From an uncultured bacterium (GTDB lineage: Bacteria > Acidobacteriota > Aminicenantia > Aminicenantales > Saccharicenantaceae): a stretch of DNA of 64,000 nt. The stretch's first letter is position 1; every line of letters starts with the position of its first letter. The stretch covers positions 1-64,000 of the forward strand of contig CALEUG010000020.1 in assembly GCA_937920515.1 (NCBI GenBank), given 5' to 3'. Below the pieces are notes generated by a model. The model did not search any database and was not told the DNA's origin. It was given only the letters and a program-made list of their open reading frames with translations. Made by a program: the position numbers and the translations under genes. This document shows positions 36,025-45,454 of the stretch, piece by piece.

Positions 36025-39000
36025 CTACCTCTGCACGGCGTCCTTGACGCAGCGGAAGCCAACCGTGGCGTTTCGGTCAAGGCCGGGGGAAATGAGAAGC
36101 AGGGTTTGCTGGCGCCCGACCGGCAGCGGACCGCTTTTCGGGTACCAGATACTGGCTTCCGGCGAGTAATAGCTCCCGCCCTTTATCATCACGTAAGAAT
36201 AGACACCGTTGTCATAGACGTCTGCCGTCAGCTGCCAGACGTTGCCAACCAGGTCTTCAACCCCGAAGGGACTGGCCCCGGCAGGGTGGGCATTTACGGG
36301 CGTGGTCTGCCCGGTCTTGTGGTTGCAACGGGCCGGGTCAAGCTCGTTTCCCCAGGGATACTGGCGGCCGTCGCGACCCTGGGCGGCATACTGCCACTCG
36401 GCCTCGGTTGGCAGGCGCTTTCCGGCCCAGCGGGCGTAGGCTTCGGCATCTTCCAGGTTGACCCAGACCACCGGATGGTTTTCCTGCCCGGCCGGTGGCC
36501 TGCCATTTACCCAGTGTTTCAGGAAGTTGGCCGGGTCTTTCGGGCGGTAACCTGATTTTTTCAGGAACAGGGCAAACTGGGCGTTGGTCACGGGGTATCT
36601 GTCCATGAAAAAGCGCGGCATCATCAATTTTTCCTGGTCGGCCTTCTCGGGGTAAGGAATGACCGGGTTGGCGTCGTCGGGATTTCCGACCGTGGTGTAA
36701 AGGTATTCACCGGCCGGAATTTCTACCATGCCTTCCGGGGTCCGGTCGGCCGGAGGGGTAGGTATCACCGGGTTGACCAGCCGCGGCAGGGCCACGGGCA
36801 GGGGTAATATGGCCTCGTCAAGCAATTCGCCTTCGGCCGAAAAAAGCTGGATGACCACCTTTTCTCCCTTCCCCTGGAAAAGCTCCCAGAGGGAAAATTC
36901 CACGTCAGAGGCCGGGAAAACGGCCGATCTGGCCTGGTAAGAGGGATTTCCCGGGGTAACCACCAATCGCCCGTCTACGGGCTTTACAGCCAGTTTTACG
37001 GCAATTTTGTCCCTGTGTCGCCGGGCTTTGATTATTTCCGGCAGGGCGGCCAGGCAGTCTACGGCCCCCTCCAGGCGGGTGTCCAGGTAATGTCGGCTGA
37101 AGGCTTCAAGTTCGGCCGGAAGGTAGAGGCGGTCTCCGACCTTTTCCGGCCTGAGCTCTTCGTGCCGCCAGAGGCTTACGAAATGATAGCCAGGTTTTTC
37201 TTTAACCGGAATAAGCGGCCCTCGGTAACCTTCGGGCTTCAGGCTGAAGACGGTGAAAATTACCTTGTTTTCGGCCGGCCAGCAGTTGGCCCAGAGGCCG
37301 TCTTCGAGCACCGGGTAGAGCGGAATCCAGTCCGGGCTGATGAAAGCGGAGTGGTTTTCGCGGAGGATCTTGAGCGTTCGGCCAAGATAGAACAGGTCTT
37401 CTGCGACGGTTTCGGGGCGGCCCGGGCGCATGGTGTTAATTTCGCTGCCGTAACCGTTAAAGAAGGCCACCGAGGCCTCGCGCCGGAAACGGCCTTCACC
37501 GAGCTGAATCACCCGGAAGATGGCGTTATCGGGCTTGATAAACTTGTTGGCGTTAAGCGGTGGGGGCAGATACAGGGCATCGTGGACTCTTCCGGTCACA
37601 ATGCCCTGCATATCTTCGGGCACGGCCATGCCTTCGCTGTACATTATTATTCCCGGCTTGACCCGGTCAGCCATGGCCTGGAATTCGCGGCTGGATTCGC
37701 CCCAGGTGTCCAGGATGACGCCGTCGGCCTTCAAGTCGCGCAGGATGCCTTCCATGGCCTCAAGATGCTCTTCGCGGCGGGTGCTTTCGTCCCAGGGATT
37801 GTAGGAGATAAAATATTTTTTGCCCTTCTGGTGGGCGTAAGCCACCTGCTTTTTGAGCTCGGCCAGGCCGCCGGGCAGGTCGCGATACATATCCCACTGG
37901 TTGCGCTGGTCGAGACCAAGGCGGGGCCAGGTCGGCCAGAGCGAATAAATATCCACTCCGCCGATGAGCCTGTCCCAGGCCAGAAGGTTTTCGTAAAAGG
38001 TGTATTTCTGAGCTTGCCGGTCATAGTAGTTATGGTCCCAGGCGAACTGCAGAAGCATCAGATAGGCTTTCCTGACCCAGGCCAGATCCTGGCGCTGGTA
38101 GAGGCTGTTGTCGAATTTTTCCACATCGTAGAGGTAGCGTTGCTGGAACATCATTCGCAGGCCGCCGAACCAGGGCTCTGGCGGGTAAAGAAGATCCGAA
38201 GCCAGGCCGGAGCATGGAACGGTTGGGGCAGGATGAACATCAAGGTGCAGGTTGTATTCCAGCCAGCCGCCGGGTTCCAGGGTGGCTGCCCAGCGGCGGA
38301 TTTCGGTTTTTTCGCTGCGGTCGCGCCGGGCCAGGGCGGTAAGGTTAAGGCCCGGGGCCACTTCCAGGTCGCTGAAGCCGAGGTGCCAGGCATTGTCGGG
38401 AAGCAGGATTCCCAGGGGCTTTTTGCCGGGACGGTAAAGAAGCGTCCGGCTCAGGTAGTGCGGCCATTTATTGGGAAGTCCGGCGGTGAGGTAAACGCGG
38501 TCGGGACCTTCGGCCAGCGGCACCAGATTTTCAACCTTTAATTTTTCCCGGGAGACATTTTCCAGCCTGAGGACCAGGCTGACTCCCGGATAGGCGGAAG
38601 TTCTGGCGGTGAGCCAGGCTTTAACCCTGCCATCAAGGGTAAACTCCAGAGATCCCCGGGGTGGCGGGAGGTTAGAACTGGCAGGCTTTTCTGAGGCAAA
38701 GGTTGCAGACACCTCGCGGCCACTTTCCGGTCTGATTTCTGAAGCCGAAAATAATTTTTCTGAAAGAAGAAGGGTAAATAGCGGCAGGGGAGAAGAAGGG
38801 GTGATTTCCCGGCCGTCAGCCAGAGTGAGGCGGCTTAGGGTCAGACCGCTCTTCGGACTGACAGTTAGAACTATCCGCTTTAATTCCGGTTGAGAGTTTT
38901 CCGGGCCCGTTGCTTGAGCTGAAGAAGGAAAAAGTATGGAAAACAAGCAAAAAGAAATCGCCAAGGAAACCAAAAACTTGGTCAGGGACCGGCCAGAAGA

Positions 39001-39243
39001 ATAATCATGGTTGATTAACTTAAAGCCTGCGGGATAACTTATTGCTTTTTTCCGGCTGATATTTCTATGATGACTCCCGGAAATACCAGCAGCGGTTAGT
39101 CTCTTATAGAAATGGGCAGGTGATTTGGACCATTTTCCTGGCCTTTCATATTGCCGGGAAGATTCAGGTATCTTTTTCTTTTCAGGCGAGAAAAATTTCC
39201 CGGCCTGGTTTTTAAGAAAGCTGTCAAAGTCTATTCCTGGCAT
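36025..39243 (-). CDS. Exported TIM-barrel (glycosidase-like) protein with C-terminal SUMF1 domain
   Basis: The 1072-residue frame has a hydrophobic export segment at about residues 88-108 (FLVSLAISFCLFSILF, then SSAQA). The real start is therefore probably a non-ATG codon downstream of the ATG at 39243, or the first 85 residues are a cytoplasmic leader. Residues 350-700 look like a glycoside-hydrolase TIM barrel (GGVDIYSLWPTW, YFISYNPWDES, DGVILDTWGES, MYSEGMAVP). The last 230 residues are an FGE-sulfatase/SUMF1 fold (VEIPAGEYLY, RYPVTNAQFALFL, RLPTEAEWQYAA, GNVWQLTAD, GFRCV). The paired cysteines of true formylglycine-generating enzymes are not seen, so this domain probably binds rather than catalyses. 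Confidence 0.72.
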   Translation of the reverse strand: MPGIDFDSFLKNQAGKFFSPEKKKIPESSRQYERPGKWSKSPAHFYKRLTAAGISGSHHRNISRKKAISYPAGFKLINHDYSSGRSLTKFLVSLAISFCLFSILFPSSAQATGPENSQPELKRIVLTVSPKSGLTLSRLTLADGREITPSSPLPLFTLLLSEKLFSASEIRPESGREVSATFASEKPASSNLPPPRGSLEFTLDGRVKAWLTARTSAYPGVSLVLRLENVSREKLKVENLVPLAEGPDRVYLTAGLPNKWPHYLSRTLLYRPGKKPLGILLPDNAWHLGFSDLEVAPGLNLTALARRDRSEKTEIRRWAATLEPGGWLEYNLHLDVHPAPTVPCSGLASDLLYPPEPWFGGLRMMFQQRYLYDVEKFDNSLYQRQDLAWVRKAYLMLLQFAWDHNYYDRQAQKYTFYENLLAWDRLIGGVDIYSLWPTWPRLGLDQRNQWDMYRDLPGGLAELKKQVAYAHQKGKKYFISYNPWDESTRREEHLEAMEGILRDLKADGVILDTWGESSREFQAMADRVKPGIIMYSEGMAVPEDMQGIVTGRVHDALYLPPPLNANKFIKPDNAIFRVIQLGEGRFRREASVAFFNGYGSEINTMRPGRPETVAEDLFYLGRTLKILRENHSAFISPDWIPLYPVLEDGLWANCWPAENKVIFTVFSLKPEGYRGPLIPVKEKPGYHFVSLWRHEELRPEKVGDRLYLPAELEAFSRHYLDTRLEGAVDCLAALPEIIKARRHRDKIAVKLAVKPVDGRLVVTPGNPSYQARSAVFPASDVEFSLWELFQGKGEKVVIQLFSAEGELLDEAILPLPVALPRLVNPVIPTPPADRTPEGMVEIPAGEYLYTTVGNPDDANPVIPYPEKADQEKLMMPRFFMDRYPVTNAQFALFLKKSGYRPKDPANFLKHWVNGRPPAGQENHPVVWVNLEDAEAYARWAGKRLPTEAEWQYAAQGRDGRQYPWGNELDPARCNHKTGQTTPVNAHPAGASPFGVEDLVGNVWQLTADVYDNGVYSYVMIKGGSYYSPEASIWYPKSGPLPVGRQQTLLLISPGLDRNATVGFRCVKDAVQR

Positions 39244-39463
39244 GGCTCACCTCGTTTGCCCTAATTTTCCCCGATTTTGAGCTTCATGACAACAATAAAG
39301 GCAGAGTGAAAGTGCCAAAATCATATGGATAAACCAGATTTCCAGCCCAAAAGCTTGCCAGGGCTGTAAGTTAAATCTTTTTTGAAGCCCGGCGGATGGG
39401 CACCCCGGTTGACGGAGGGAAGCCGTCAGGGGATAATAGATAGAAATAAGAGTGGAGGCCGAG

Positions 39464-40372
39464 ATGGTTAAGAACATCAAGACGGACGTGTTGATAATCG
39501 GGGCCGGGCCGGCCGGCCTGACCGCCGCCCTCTACGTGGCCCGGGCTGGCAAGAAAGCCCTGGTCCTGGACGGGCGGAATCCCTCGCGGCTGGCCATCGG
39601 CTATGAAATAGAGAATTACCCCGGCTTTCTCAGCATAAACAGCCAGGAGCTTTTGAATAAATTCCTGGAGCAGGCCAGGCATCATGGAGCGGAAATTCTC
39701 AAGGAGGACGCCCTGGCCCTGGCCCTTGAAGGCCAGCCGAAATATGTGACTACCAAGAGCGCTTTTATTGAAGCTAAGGCCGTGATCATTGCCACCGGGA
39801 AGCCGTTCGATAAGCAAAGGATGATTCCCGGGGAAGAAGAGCTAACCGGGCGCGGGGTCAGCTACTGCGCCACCTGCGACGGGCCTCTTTACCGCGGCCG
39901 CGAGGTGCTGGCCTACGGGCTTTCGGAAGAGGCCATAGACGAAGTCCTGGAACTTGAACAGATGGGCTGCAAGGTCAAGCTGGTCACCGGAAGGAAAATA
40001 AAACCGGAGTATGAACCCGAACTGGAAAAGTTGAAGGAGAAAGGCATCACCATCCTGGCAAATTATGAGCTGAAGGCGATAGCCGGCGAAAAGAGGGTGG
40101 AAAAAGTGGTGGTGGAAAAGGATGGGCAGGCGGAAGAAATGGCGGTTTCAGCCGTTTTTATTTTCCGGGAGATCCCGGGCACTTCCCTTTTCACCAGGGC
40201 CGGGCTGCAGCTCGACCAGAAGCAGTGCCTGCTCGTTGACCGCAACCAGAAAACCAACCTGGAAGGGGTTTATGCTGCCGGGGACGTGACCTGTGCCAGC
40301 CTGCAGGTGGCCTCAGCCGTGGGCGAGGGCTGCGTGGCGGCCATGCAGGCCCTGGCCTACCTGCGGAAGTAA
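39464..40372 (+). CDS. Thioredoxin reductase-like flavoprotein lacking NADPH motifs
   Basis: The 302-residue protein has the FAD motif GAGPAGL (residues 13-19), the redox pair Cys135-Cys138 in CATCDG and the late GVYAAGDV. The middle domain should carry GGGxxA and HRRxxxR for NADPH, but here it reads YGLSEEAIDE and VTGRKIKPE. Flavodoxin- or ferredoxin-linked thioredoxin reductases lack the same motifs, so the electron donor may not be NADPH; that is inference. The ATG at 39464 has GGAGG five bases upstream; a GTG at 39452 is less likely. It stands alone. Confidence 0.87.
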   Translation: MVKNIKTDVLIIGAGPAGLTAALYVARAGKKALVLDGRNPSRLAIGYEIENYPGFLSINSQELLNKFLEQARHHGAEILKEDALALALEGQPKYVTTKSAFIEAKAVIIATGKPFDKQRMIPGEEELTGRGVSYCATCDGPLYRGREVLAYGLSEEAIDEVLELEQMGCKVKLVTGRKIKPEYEPELEKLKEKGITILANYELKAIAGEKRVEKVVVEKDGQAEEMAVSAVFIFREIPGTSLFTRAGLQLDQKQCLLVDRNQKTNLEGVYAAGDVTCASLQVASAVGEGCVAAMQALAYLRK

Positions 40373-40407
40373 AGGCCCCCGGATATTTTTTTTGAAAAAA
40401 TGCTGAA

Positions 40408-40435
40408 CTTATAATCCTTAAGTCAATTTTGTCAA
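40408..40435 (-). promoter_or_regulatory. Minus-strand promoter facing the end of the flavoprotein gene
   Basis: Read leftward, TTGACA (40430-40435) and TATAAG (40408-40413) are 16 bases apart. Any transcript would start near 40401 and run antisense into the 3' end of the thioredoxin-reductase-like gene. No leftward gene lies close enough to be its obvious target. Confidence 0.4.
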
Positions 40436-40955
40436 TTAGATTCGGCCATGTCAGGTTTTGTTCTTAACCTGACCATCATAACATCTCCATTTTAAGCCTC
40501 AGCTGGCAGCCCGAGCGAGCGTGTTTTCCAACTCCTGGCTAAACTGCTCTGGCTTGATGCCGGCATACTGGTTGGCCCGGTCTCCGGTGGATTCCGTAGG
40601 CTACATGGCAATGAGCCTGAAGCATGAGCTCACCGATGGGAAAATTACCCCTGAGTTGTTCTTGAAAAGAATTATAATTTTATTTTAGCAAATGGACTTT
40701 TACTCAATTCGGTAAAATGTCATCAGCCAGAACTTTTAAAATTTCTAATCTTATTCTGGCTGTCGGTCATTTGATATCTTTTTTGTAAAGCTATGGCCAA
40801 TATGAATTTTTAATTCAGGACACTGATCGGTCGAGGCAAGGTGTATACTAACAAATTGATTATTATTAAGTTAACCCACACCTGGTGAGTGCTCTAATAT
40901 TGTTTAATCAAATCCGGTTAAGGCCGCAGTTGAGGATTCTTCGCCCTGGTGGAAA
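40436..40955. other. Intergenic region with inverted repeat and a coding-like relic
   Basis: On the minus strand about 31 codons read ESTGDRANQYAG, then IKPEQFSQELENTLARAA, ending at about 40498. They are preceded by an in-frame stop and have no start, so this is probably the tail of a dead gene. The inverted repeat at 40724-40762 is listed separately. No intact gene is present. Confidence 0.35.
40724..40762. repeat. Perfect 9-bp inverted repeat CAGCCAGAA/TTCTGGCTG
   Basis: CAGCCAGAA (40724-40732) and TTCTGGCTG (40754-40762) are exact inverse copies separated by 21 AT-rich bases. There is no adjoining T-run, so it is not a standard terminator. It may be a protein site or the base of an RNA structure. 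Confidence 0.5.
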
Positions 40956-41930
40956 CTAAGACCTGCGGCCGTTCTTTCTCGGGCGGTGCAGGCGAAAGGT
41001 GATATTCTTGTAGCGGTCGATGACCACATGCCCGCCGATGGGCACGGCCATCAGGTCGTCGGGAATGTTGTGGCCGAAGTTGGAAACGGCCAGGATGGGC
41101 AGGGGATTTCCGCGCAGTTCCCTTTTCCTTATGATGTCCCGCAGGTAATTCCTGACAAAACGCAGGTGTTCCCTCTGGATCATCCGGTAATTGCCGTTTT
41201 TGCTGTAACAGGCCAGGGAGCCGATGACCAGGCCCCGGATTTCGTTGAAGACCTTGTGCCGGCGCAGGGCGGCCAGCAACCGGTGCAGGTCTTCAACGTC
41301 AATCTGGACATCTTCGAAGAACAGGACATATCTCTTCCAGTTGTACTTGGGCGGGTTCTTGCGATTGAGGTAATTGACGAAAGTTGACAGGTTCCCGCCC
41401 AGCGGTACTCCGGACAACCTCCTTTTGGGCGGCGGGGTCAGCCAGAGCATCCCGTGGTAGGTGACCGGCTCGTCGAACAGCAGTGAAGCCATCTTCTTGA
41501 AGTTGCCAGGACCCAGGCGCAGGGTGGGGAAGTACACCGCCGGGATACGGGTCTGATGATGAATATCGTTGAGCAGGAAGGTGAAATCGGAAAAACCCAT
41601 GAAGATTGGCTTCCGCTTTTTAATGACCTGGTAGTCCTTCCGGTCTATCTTGAACAGAATATCCTCGGCCCCGGTGCCTCCGGCCACGGACAGGATCAGG
41701 TCAGATTCCCGGACGGCTTTCTTGAAGACTTCGGCCCGGGCCTCGAGCGGGGCGGTGACATGGTCGATGAGCTGGTCGCTGGAGAACAGATGGGGGCTCA
41801 GCTCGATTTCAACCGGACCCAGGATTTTTTTCAGGCGGCGAATGGTCTTGTTAACCAGGCCCTTCTCGCCCAGGGGCAAACAGGTGGACGGGGCGATAAA
41901 GCTTACCTTTCTTATCTGAACCCCGTTCAT
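40956..41930 (-). CDS. LD-carboxypeptidase (peptidase family S66)
   Basis: The 324-residue cytoplasmic serine peptidase recycles murein tetrapeptides, or inactivates microcin-like conjugates (MccF branch). The nucleophile is Ser114 in GFSDFTFLL. The glutamate lies in VLFFEDVQ, and the histidine in NFGHNIPDDLMAVPIG, giving the S66 Ser-Glu-His triad. GGTGAEDIL and the oxyanion-region GGNLSTF are also present. It is monocistronic. The distinction between LdcA and MccF function cannot be made from sequence alone. Confidence 0.87.
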   Translation of the reverse strand: MNGVQIRKVSFIAPSTCLPLGEKGLVNKTIRRLKKILGPVEIELSPHLFSSDQLIDHVTAPLEARAEVFKKAVRESDLILSVAGGTGAEDILFKIDRKDYQVIKKRKPIFMGFSDFTFLLNDIHHQTRIPAVYFPTLRLGPGNFKKMASLLFDEPVTYHGMLWLTPPPKRRLSGVPLGGNLSTFVNYLNRKNPPKYNWKRYVLFFEDVQIDVEDLHRLLAALRRHKVFNEIRGLVIGSLACYSKNGNYRMIQREHLRFVRNYLRDIIRKRELRGNPLPILAVSNFGHNIPDDLMAVPIGGHVVIDRYKNITFRLHRPRKNGRRS

Positions 41931-42057
41931 TGCGGGAAATATCCTTACCTGGCAATTGGTTAATAAAGACTAACAGAAATGAAATTCTTTGGCAAGATTC
42001 TCTGGAAAAAATCCAGAAATTTTTAATCCGGATGTTAACAGATTGATAAATAATAAA

Positions 42058-43485
42058 TTAGGAAGCCTTAAAGGTCTGAAGAAGTGTGCCCACCTCTGAT
42101 TGCCTTATTTTCTTAAGCGCCCGCAACTCAATCTGCCGGATGCGCTCCCTGGTCAGCTTGAAATGATGGCCGATTTCTTCCAGAGTGTACTCCCGGCCTT
42201 CGTCCAGGCCATATCTCATGCTGAGGATGGCTTTTTCCCGTTCCGAGAGCAAATTGAAGGCCCTTTTTAACTGGTCCTTCAGGCTCTGCAGGATGCAGGT
42301 TTCAGCCGGGTCCTTGGTCTTGCTGTCTTCGAGAAAGTCACCCAGCAGGGTATCGCCGGAATCGTTGACCGGCGTTTCCAGCGAGACCTGGTCCTGGGCG
42401 AAGGCGACCATCTCCAGGATTTTGCTGGTCGGAAGGTTCATCTTCCGGGCCAGCTCCTTCTCGTCAGGATCCTTTCCTTTTTCCTGGTATAACTGCTGAG
42501 CGGTCTTCTTCATCCGCTGAATGGTTTCCACCAGGTGGACCGGCATCCTGACTGTCCGGGACTGGTCGGCGATGGCCCTGGTGATGGATTGTTTTATCCA
42601 CCAGGTGGCATAGGTGGAGAACTTGTGCCCGCGGCGGTAATCGAATTTTTCGGCGGCCCTGATGAGTCCCAGGTTGCCTTCCTGGATCAGGTCCAGCAGG
42701 CTCAATCCCTGGTGCTGGAATTTCTTGGCAATGGAGACAACCAGGCGCAGGTTGGCCGCCACCAGTTCGTTCTTGGCCTGTTTTTTCAGCTCCTGGGCTT
42801 TGGCAACTCGTTCGTAAAGACCCAGCAGCTTCTGCCGGCCGGAACCCGGACGGCGGTTGGCCTCAGAAAGAATTCGATTCTGAAGACGGTCAATAAGCTT
42901 GTACTTCTGGTCCCAGCGCAGGTCGAGGTCAAGGACCAGTCGCATCATCCGCACGGCCAGCCGGGCCCTTTTCCAGCGACACTTGCGGTTGGCCGGGAGC
43001 TTTATAAGTTTGGTAGCCAGCTTTATGATTTCATCAAGCCGGGCCACAGCCCGGCGGTGAATCGTTTTGAGGTTACCCGGGCTGAAATCGTTTTCCGGAA
43101 GGTTGAACCAGCGGGCTATAAGCCCGGGCCTGCTTTTCAGCAGCTTATGGAGCTTTTTTATTTCCTCCAGGGCCAGTGCGGTCTGCAAGAAAGCCTTTAC
43201 TGTTTCCCGGTCGCCCTTTTCCATGCGGCGGGCCAGTTCCAGCTCACCCTCGCGGGAAAGAAGCAGGTAGCTGCCCATGTCGTGAAGGTAAATTTTTACC
43301 AGGTCGACCGGCAGCCGGCCGTCAGTGGCTAAATAATCTGGGACTGTATCGGGCTGAAAACCCCGGGCAGGGTTTTCCAGCAGAGCGGCGTAGTCCTCGC
43401 TTTCTCCCGGGACCACGGTTTTGAGCCGCAGCAACGAGCGCAATTCTTTTTCTCTGGATTCCAGGTTATCTATTTTATCCATCAT
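42058..43485 (-). CDS. Sigma-70 family RNA polymerase sigma factor, RpoD-like
   Basis: In the 475-residue factor, region 1.2 is at [13 protein letters not shown], followed by a non-conserved insert of about 140 residues, region 2 ([37 protein letters not shown]), region 3 ([13 protein letters not shown]) and region 4 ([33 protein letters not shown]). Region 1.1 is absent. The promoter-contact residues look like those of primary sigma factors, so it should read TTGACA/TATAAT promoters such as those marked here. It may be the housekeeping factor or a close alternative. AGGAGG precedes the ATG. Confidence 0.88.
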   Translation of the reverse strand: MMDKIDNLESREKELRSLLRLKTVVPGESEDYAALLENPARGFQPDTVPDYLATDGRLPVDLVKIYLHDMGSYLLLSREGELELARRMEKGDRETVKAFLQTALALEEIKKLHKLLKSRPGLIARWFNLPENDFSPGNLKTIHRRAVARLDEIIKLATKLIKLPANRKCRWKRARLAVRMMRLVLDLDLRWDQKYKLIDRLQNRILSEANRRPGSGRQKLLGLYERVAKAQELKKQAKNELVAANLRLVVSIAKKFQHQGLSLLDLIQEGNLGLIRAAEKFDYRRGHKFSTYATWWIKQSITRAIADQSRTVRMPVHLVETIQRMKKTAQQLYQEKGKDPDEKELARKMNLPTSKILEMVAFAQDQVSLETPVNDSGDTLLGDFLEDSKTKDPAETCILQSLKDQLKRAFNLLSEREKAILSMRYGLDEGREYTLEEIGHHFKLTRERIRQIELRALKKIRQSEVGTLLQTFKAS

Positions 43486-43501
43486 CGGATTCCTCCTAAA
43501 T

Positions 43502-43535
43502 CCTATATTTCCTATCGGAATACTATAAATATAGG
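43502..43535. repeat. Inverted repeat CCTATATTT/AAATATAGG at the sigma-factor promoter
   Basis: CCTATATTT (43502-43510) and AAATATAGG (43527-43535) are perfect inverse copies with 16 bases between. They cover the -10 and the start-site region of the sigma-factor gene. This is an operator- or leader-hairpin-like arrangement. Confidence 0.5.
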
Positions 43536-43555
43536 CATAATTTCCGGAAAATCAA
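43528..43555 (-). promoter_or_regulatory. Promoter of the sigma-factor gene
   Basis: On the minus strand TTGATT (43550-43555) and TATATT (43528-43533) are 16 bases apart. The spacer contains the 10-base palindrome TTTCCGGAAA (43541-43550). The leader to the ATG is about 40 bases. Confidence 0.5.
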
Positions 43556-43884
43556 GCAAAATTTATTAAAGTTTTATTAAAAATCTGTTTTCCACCACGG
43601 GAGTTACCGAGGGGGAAAAGCCGTCTCAATCCCGGGCCAGAGTCCTTAGAAATAAAAGGACAGGGGAACATATGGCTGCTGTTGGGTGGATGTCAGGTTG
43701 CTGATAATTGATGTATTAAATAACAGGTGTAAAACCATCGAGAATAAACTTTTTGCCTTCCCGGTCTATGTATTTCCTGATATTTCATGATTACCGAACC
43801 CGCTGGCCCGGGCAGGTCTTCCTTCCCGCGCTGTCCGGAAAATAAGTTCGAAAAGTCCTGGCAGGGGACTGGCTGATTATCAGG
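43556..43884. other. Intergenic region upstream of the sigma factor
   Basis: No gene is recognised. A short hairpin (CCTT-AGAAATA-AAGG, about 43646-43660) and an isolated ATG with a GGGGA site at about 43672 lead to nothing coding. Confidence 0.3.
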
Positions 43885-44553
43885 TTATTCTTGAACCCGT
43901 TTCAGTTTCTGTGTCAGCTGGTGAGCCCGCCTGAGGGGCTCGGGCACCCTGCAACCCCTCAGGCACTGCCGGACCAGGTTCAGGGCGTCCTGCTGGTTTA
44001 CCAGGTGACCCGGTGAGACAAAAATCGGGCGAACGGCCGTCCGGCTGCGCAGGACATAACCGACCAGCTGGCCGCGGTGAGTAAGTTCGCTGTAACTCCC
44101 GGCAGACCGGCCGGGCGGCCTGAAATCGCCGACCAGGTGAGACTTGGCGCAGCCGACGCTCGGGGTCTTAAGGATTATTCCCAGGAAGGTGGCTATTCCC
44201 AGCCGGCGGGGATGGGCAATGCCCTGGCCGTCTATGAGAAGAAGGTCGGGTTTGCGGCCAAGCTGGAGCAGGGTCCGGTATATAGCCGGTCCTTCCCGGA
44301 ATGATAAGAAACCTGGAATGTAGGGGAACCTTATCGGCTCTGCCCCGGTTTGCTCTTCCAGCAGCTCCAGGGACGGAAAAGAAAACAGGCAGACTGCGGC
44401 CAGGACCAGGCCGTCGCTAAAGGCGGCATCAACTGCGGCCAGCAGGCGAGGCGGCTTTGTCAACGGCACCAGCTTCAGCTTTTTCAGAAGGTGGACCTGG
44501 GCCTCCCGGGCCCGGTCGATATTTTCCGGGTAGAGCAATTGTTCGAGTTTCAT
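43885..44553 (-). CDS. nfi: Endonuclease V
   Basis: This DNA repair enzyme cuts near deaminated purines (inosine) in DNA. In its 222 residues, the catalytic acids are Asp42 in AVDAAF, Glu87 in SFREGPA and Asp108 in LLIDGQG. FPYIPGFLSFRE is the wedge and lesion-pocket motif, and GIAHPRRLGIATFLG is typical. The match is full-length and unbroken. It is a single gene, divergent from the HAD hydrolase gene. Confidence 0.92.
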   Translation of the reverse strand: MKLEQLLYPENIDRAREAQVHLLKKLKLVPLTKPPRLLAAVDAAFSDGLVLAAVCLFSFPSLELLEEQTGAEPIRFPYIPGFLSFREGPAIYRTLLQLGRKPDLLLIDGQGIAHPRRLGIATFLGIILKTPSVGCAKSHLVGDFRPPGRSAGSYSELTHRGQLVGYVLRSRTAVRPIFVSPGHLVNQQDALNLVRQCLRGCRVPEPLRRAHQLTQKLKRVQE

Positions 44554-44677
44554 CTTGCCTGAAGTCCTTTATTATTATAACCTTTTTCTGCCCGGATAGA
44601 AGTTTTTGGGCAGGGATTGAAAAAAGGCGGAGAAAATATTTGTGGCCGGTTCCAGACCAGGCCGTGACGGGTGAAAA

Positions 44678-45454
44678 ATGTTAGCCTGCTTTGACGTTGA
44701 CGGCGTGCTGGTTGAAGTAAGCCAGAGCTATTACCGGGCCCTGTCGGAAACCGTGTCTTTCTTTCTCCGGGGGCCGGTAGATTCAGAGCTCCTGCTCGGG
44801 TTGAAATTCAGGTTGAACCTGAACAACGACTGGGACGCCACTCTGGCCGGCCTTCTTTTTTACCGCAGCGGACTGGAGTTTGAGGACTTTGTGGGTCGTC
44901 TTTCATCCGGACCGCCCGACTTCAGGAAAATTTATGCCCTGGCCGCTGAAACCGGGATAGAGCTTCCTGATTACAGTCTGCTGATAGATAAATTTGAGGC
45001 GCTGTACCGGAGGTTTCGTCCGCAGGAGAAGCTTAACATCTCGCCAGAAACCCTGGCCGAAATAAAATCCCTGGCCGGCACCATGGCCGTGATCACCGGT
45101 CGGACGAAAGAAGACCTGGATTACACCTTTGCCAGACATTCACTCTACAGGTTTTTTGATTTTATCATCGCCGAGGATGATTTGCCTTCAATTGAGAACC
45201 GAAAACCTTCGGCCTATCCACTGAAGCTCCTGCTGGAAAAATGCGGTTACTCCTTTCCGGCCTTCTACGTTGGCGATACCCTGGCTGACAGTCAGATGGT
45301 AGAGGATTTTAATAGCAAAGATGACCGCAAGGTCCTGTTCATTCTTTACCGCCATGCCCGCAACCCCGGGGTCAGAGCGGATTTTTATGTCAGAAATGAA
45401 AAAGAGCTGTTGCAAATCGTTAAAAAATTAACTCAAAGCAAAGATTTCAGTTGA
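44678..45454 (+). CDS. HAD-superfamily hydrolase
   Basis: The 258-residue protein opens with motif I CFDVDGVLVEVSQSYYRAL, a pattern found in a HAD subfamily IA group that sits near histidine genes in some genomes. Motif II is MAVITGRTK, and motif IV YVGDTLADSQM; a lysine in NRKPSAYP serves as motif III. It is probably a small-molecule phosphatase; no substrate can be named. Its TGA (45452-45454) overlaps the -35 of the small-RNA promoter. Confidence 0.8.
   Translation: MLACFDVDGVLVEVSQSYYRALSETVSFFLRGPVDSELLLGLKFRLNLNNDWDATLAGLLFYRSGLEFEDFVGRLSSGPPDFRKIYALAAETGIELPDYSLLIDKFEALYRRFRPQEKLNISPETLAEIKSLAGTMAVITGRTKEDLDYTFARHSLYRFFDFIIAEDDLPSIENRKPSAYPLKLLLEKCGYSFPAFYVGDTLADSQMVEDFNSKDDRKVLFILYRHARNPGVRADFYVRNEKELLQIVKKLTQSKDFS

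Noticed and set aside
37015-38541. 508-codon plus-strand ORF
   Set aside because: It lies wholly antisense to the TIM-barrel/SUMF1 gene, with composition typical of a GC-rich shadow frame.
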